From Thermoplasmata archaeon (GTDB taxonomy: Archaea > Thermoplasmatota > Thermoplasmata > Thermoplasmatales > Thermoplasmataceae): DNA of 8,528 bases. This document shows positions 6,799-8,528 of this stretch, piece after piece (the stretch's first letter is position 1; each line of letters begins with the position of its first letter). The notes beneath the pieces are model-generated. The model worked only from the letters and a program-made list of their open reading frames with translations. It made no database searches and had not been told where the DNA came from. Location: assembly GCA_021845155.1 (NCBI GenBank), contig JAKBSB010000047.1, forward strand, positions 1 to 8,528, written 5' to 3'. Both the position numbers and the translations under genes were made by a program.

Positions 6799-7719
6799 AT
6801 GCAGTGTTCAAGATGCAGTGAAAAGGCAATATACGAGGTCCGATACAATAGCTCCAGCCTTTGTAGAACGCATTTTAACCAGTTTGTGGAAAAGAGGGTT
6901 AAGAAAGAGATCCGAAACCAGTTAAAACGCAATGGGAAGCCTTTAGTTATATCGGTTGCAATATCCGGGGGAAAGGACAGTTCAGTAACACTCTACCTTC
7001 TGAATAAGATATTCGGAAAAGATAGGAAAATAAAACTTATGCCGTTCACAGTTGACGAGGGTATATCCGGTTACAGAGATTCTGGTATTGAAAAGGCCAG
7101 GGAACTGTGTCATGACCTTGGACTGGAACACCATATAATCTCTTTCTCAGAGAGCTATGGAAAGAGGCTTGAAGACATTGTAGCGGATGACAGGACCAAC
7201 ACAATTCCATGCTCTCACTGTGGTCCAATGAGGAGAAATCTGATGAACAAGATATCAAAGTTGAATTTTTCGGACTATGTGGCCCTGGGAATAAACCTCG
7301 ATGATTACGCCCAGTCAATACTTATGAATGTGGTAAAGGGCGATCTGAAGAGGCTCGCAAGAATGGCCCCCCATGATCTAATCAGGGACACCCTGGTGCC
7401 GAGAATATTGCCACTTAGAAAGATCCCTGAAAATGAAGTTATGCTGTATGCAGTTGTTAATGGTATAAAGTTCGATTCCGGGTGGTGTCCCTTCTACGAA
7501 AGGGCACAGCGGAATAAATTTCGCCACATAATAGCTGAACTTGAGGAAAGCACCCCTGGATCCAGACATGCGCTTGTCAGATTCCACGATGAGCTGAAAC
7601 CTGTTCTTGCTGATTCGGTGAAGCATGAGGAACTTGGGAAATGCAGAATTTGCGGGTCTCCAACTGCGAATGAGGTTTGTGCTGTCTGCAGTGACCTGTC
7701 TGAAATGAACTTCACCTGA
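6799..7719 (+). CDS. tRNA 2-thiolation protein, TtuA/Ncs6 family PP-loop ATPase with N- and C-terminal zinc motifs
   Basis: The family adenylates a tRNA uridine at C2 and replaces the oxygen with sulfur, usually supplied by a ubiquitin-like carrier (TtuB/SAMP type). Visible in the 306 residues: N-terminal zinc site Cys3-Cys6-Cys22-His25, PP-loop SGGKDS at 56-61, PCSHCG with Cys138 and Cys141, a third cysteine Cys230 (GWCPF), and a C-terminal zinc ribbon Cys282/285/294/297. Cys138, Cys141 and Cys230 match the three cysteines that hold the [4Fe-4S] cluster in TtuA. Whether it modifies U54 (TtuA role) or wobble U34 (Ncs6/NcsA role) cannot be decided from sequence. Oddity: the usual GHNLDDEAQ block reads GINLDDYAQ here. 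No sulfur-carrier gene is nearby; a tRNA gene follows on the same strand. Confidence 0.9.
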   Translation: MQCSRCSEKAIYEVRYNSSSLCRTHFNQFVEKRVKKEIRNQLKRNGKPLVISVAISGGKDSSVTLYLLNKIFGKDRKIKLMPFTVDEGISGYRDSGIEKARELCHDLGLEHHIISFSESYGKRLEDIVADDRTNTIPCSHCGPMRRNLMNKISKLNFSDYVALGINLDDYAQSILMNVVKGDLKRLARMAPHDLIRDTLVPRILPLRKIPENEVMLYAVVNGIKFDSGWCPFYERAQRNKFRHIIAELEESTPGSRHALVRFHDELKPVLADSVKHEELGKCRICGSPTANEVCAVCSDLSEMNFT

Positions 7720-7761
7720 ACACCTTGATTTCTTCCAAAAAAGCTACTACAGTGCGAAACG

Positions 7762-7770
7762 TTTATTATA
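7762..7770 (+). promoter_or_regulatory. Putative TATA box for tRNA-Ile
   Basis: TTTATTATA preceded by GCGAAACG, a purine-rich BRE-like stretch. Transcription would begin about 7792, leaving a 5' leader of roughly 10-13 bases for RNase P to remove. A second TTTATGG-type run at 7781-7787 is less convincing. Confidence 0.45.
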
Positions 7771-7804
7771 AGCGCAATAATTTATGGAAATCCATTTATG
7801 GTGG

Positions 7805-7879
7805 GGGGCTGTAGCTTAGCATGGTTTGAGCACCCGGCTGATAACCGGGAGGTCACCGGTTCAAACCCGGTCAGCCCCA
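7805..7879 (+). tRNA. tRNA-Ile with anticodon GAU
   Basis: A complete cloverleaf can be drawn: acceptor stem GGGGCTG (7805-7811) with CAGCCCC (7872-7878), D arm GCTT/GAGC (7814-7817 with 7828-7831), anticodon stem CCCGG/CCGGG (7833-7837 with 7845-7849), loop CTGATAA with anticodon GAT at 7840-7842, five-base variable loop, and T arm ACCGG-TTCAAAC-CCGGT (7855-7871). The discriminator base is A7879. CCA is not encoded and there is no intron. It reads the isoleucine codons AUC and AUU. The sequence after it (TTATATATTCTT) is T-rich and may end the transcript. Confidence 0.97.
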
Positions 7880-7955
7880 TTTATATATTCTTGAATGGAG
7901 AAATGTTAATATAACGAGTGAGAAAGGATAAATTTATAGAAAAGATAATATTAAG

Positions 7956-7976
7956 TCACCCAAGAAGAGGAGGTGA
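7956..7976 (+). promoter_or_regulatory. Strong Shine-Dalgarno sequence inside a small hairpin, without an obvious gene
   Basis: AGGAGGTGA at 7968-7976 is a near-ideal match to the 3' end of archaeal 16S rRNA. The only start at normal spacing is GTG 7978, which gives four codons (V-S-K-K) before TAA. The next real ORF starts 55 bases later at 8032, too far for direct use. TCACC at 7956-7960 can pair with GGTGA at 7972-7976 across an 11-base loop, which would mask the site. An alternative reading is a 24-codon ORF from GTG 7918 to the same TAA (7990-7992), ending SHPRRGGEVSKK; it has no clear promoter or RBS. This may be the remnant of a lost gene, a leader peptide, or a mini-ORF. Apart from this I see nothing in 7880-8031. 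Confidence 0.35.
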
Positions 7977-8031
7977 AGTGAGTAAAAAATAAAGTGGTAA
8001 AATTCAGTAACAAAATATCAATACATATACC

Positions 8032-8274
8032 ATGAAGTTAGTAATATTGTTCGCTTTTTTTGCGATTGCGACGATATCACTTGCGATAATGTTATACATT
8101 AGGTTGCGTGTAATTCCTTATGATATAGCGAATCATTTACCTGTTCCTTTATGGGTGCATGGGATTATAATGCAGAAAATATGGCTTATGTGGGCGATAT
8201 CATCTGTCATGGTGGTAATCATGCTGTTAACCACCTTACTTTCAGCTGGTGAACAGGTTAGGGCGGAAGCTTGA
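8032..8274 (+). CDS. Unidentified small membrane protein with two predicted transmembrane helices
   Basis: I do not recognise this 80-residue protein. Two hydrophobic stretches are plain: about residues 3-23 (ending in MLYIRLR) and 50-71 (containing WAISSVMVVIMLLTTLL). They are joined by a mildly polar loop with prolines and histidines (VIPYDIANHLPVPLWVHG). The short tail GEQVRAEA is charged. The basic RLR after helix 1 and Lys49 before helix 2 suggest that the loop faces the cytoplasm, with both ends outside. Codon use differs from the other genes: six of nine alanines are GCG, with several TTA and TTG leucines, which may mean it is recent or lightly expressed. No good RBS or TATA box was found directly upstream. 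It could be a small subunit of a membrane complex encoded to the right, or a free small protein. Confidence 0.6.
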   Translation: MKLVILFAFFAIATISLAIMLYIRLRVIPYDIANHLPVPLWVHGIIMQKIWLMWAISSVMVVIMLLTTLLSAGEQVRAEA

Positions 8275-8340
8275 ATTAAAGAAATAGTAGCTCTTCTAAG
8301 GGTGTAGTGCATACAAGGTGCAGTTATCAGGTAATAAGAA

Positions 8341-8351
8341 TTTTTATTTTT
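8341..8351 (+). terminator. Oligo-T terminator candidate after the small membrane protein gene
   Basis: TTTTTATTTTT lies 67 bases after the stop codon of the 80-residue ORF. Archaeal termination often needs only a T-rich tract on the non-template strand and no stable hairpin; none is visible here. Confidence 0.4.
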
Positions 8352-8400
8352 ATGCTACAATGCGAGGTCTTACGACTGTTCCTGCATCAGCATTTATATT

Positions 8401-8466
8401 TTATATCCTTTGGATCAGTTTGGATATAACCAGATCTTCGGTAATATCTATGGTTTGATTGGATAT
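8401..8466. repeat. Cluster of TTGGATAT repeats with an 8-bp inverted repeat
   Basis: TTTGGAT occurs at 8409-8415 and 8419-8425, and TTGGATAT at 8420-8427 and 8459-8466. TTATATCC at 8401-8408 is an exact inverted match to GGATATAA at 8422-8429. The tandem copies are spaced 10 and 39 bp, close to whole helical turns. This may be a binding site for a regulator of a gene beyond the edge, or chance similarity in AT-rich DNA. Confidence 0.35.
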
Positions 8467-8528
8467 GATGGCAACCTGTCGATTTCTCTTACATTCATTG
8501 AGACAGCACTTAATTTTTATATTTTTAC

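Larger units (their letters stand above)
8275..8528. other. Right-edge segment with no confidently assignable gene
   Basis: The segment holds a T-rich tract (8341-8351), a cluster of TTGGAT(AT) repeats (8410-8466), and three competing open frames. A plus frame open from 8338 to the edge has no ATG (TTG 8410 and TTG 8455 are possible starts) and contains FGYNQIFGNIYGLIGYDG. A second plus frame opens at ATG 8465. A minus frame comes in from the edge and stops at 8401, ending ITEDLVISKLIQRI. All are too short and cut by the edge to choose between; one may be the end or beginning of a neighbouring gene. Confidence 0.4.

Noticed and set aside
8464..8510. Possible C/D box guide RNA (ATGATGG near 8464)
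   Set aside because: The C box has a mismatch and no CTGA D box or internal C'/D' pair is found at a suitable distance.
7860..8528. Attachment-site duplication of the tRNA-Ile 3' end
   Set aside because: No second copy of the T-arm/acceptor sequence occurs within the window.
1..8528. CRISPR array or insertion sequence
   Set aside because: No regularly spaced long repeats, transposase motifs or terminal inverted repeats were seen.

Overview
The window looks like chromosomal DNA from an archaeon, most likely a Thermoplasmatales-type euryarchaeon. Archaeal indicators are an aCPSF2-like beta-CASP nuclease, a PINA-type PIN/PilT-ATPase/KH protein, a TtuA/Ncs6 tRNA thiolase with two zinc-binding ends, an MTA phosphorylase with a C-terminal CxC, a tRNA gene without encoded CCA, and AT-rich TATA boxes sitting about 23 bp ahead of start codons. 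The order-level placement is an inference from gene style and leaderless promoters; no rRNA is present to prove it.

Layout. Positions 1-522 (minus) hold the N-terminal 174 residues of a NitT/TauT-type ABC transporter ATPase that runs off the left edge. Positions 570-2580 (minus) are a two-gene operon: mtnP followed by a beta-CASP ribonuclease, with the mtnP stop codon embedded in the nuclease's ribosome binding site. Positions 2669-3412 (minus) encode a standalone asparagine-synthase-like PP-loop protein. It is divergent from a PINA-like ATPase (3472-5268, plus), and one palindromic TATA box lies between them. The ATPase gene overlaps tail-to-tail with pepA, a leucyl aminopeptidase (5254-6720, minus). 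A 78-bp divergent intergenic region separates pepA from a TtuA/Ncs6-family tRNA sulfurtransferase (6799-7719, plus). Next come tRNA-Ile(GAU) (7805-7879), an AT-rich gap containing a strong but apparently ownerless Shine-Dalgarno sequence, an unidentified 80-residue two-helix membrane protein (8032-8274), and about 250 bp at the right edge with short repeats and no gene that can be assigned with confidence.

How it fits together. Four of the recognisable loci act on nucleic acids (beta-CASP RNase, PIN/KH ATPase, tRNA thiolase, tRNA-Ile). Two others are turnover or salvage enzymes (MTA phosphorylase, leucyl aminopeptidase). Most genes appear to be single transcription units with their own promoters. 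The part least explained by known families is the right end after the tRNA. No complete novel defence or mobile system could be demonstrated; the best candidates for a second look are the standalone amide-ligase-like protein, the orphan Shine-Dalgarno/hairpin, and the post-tRNA segment.
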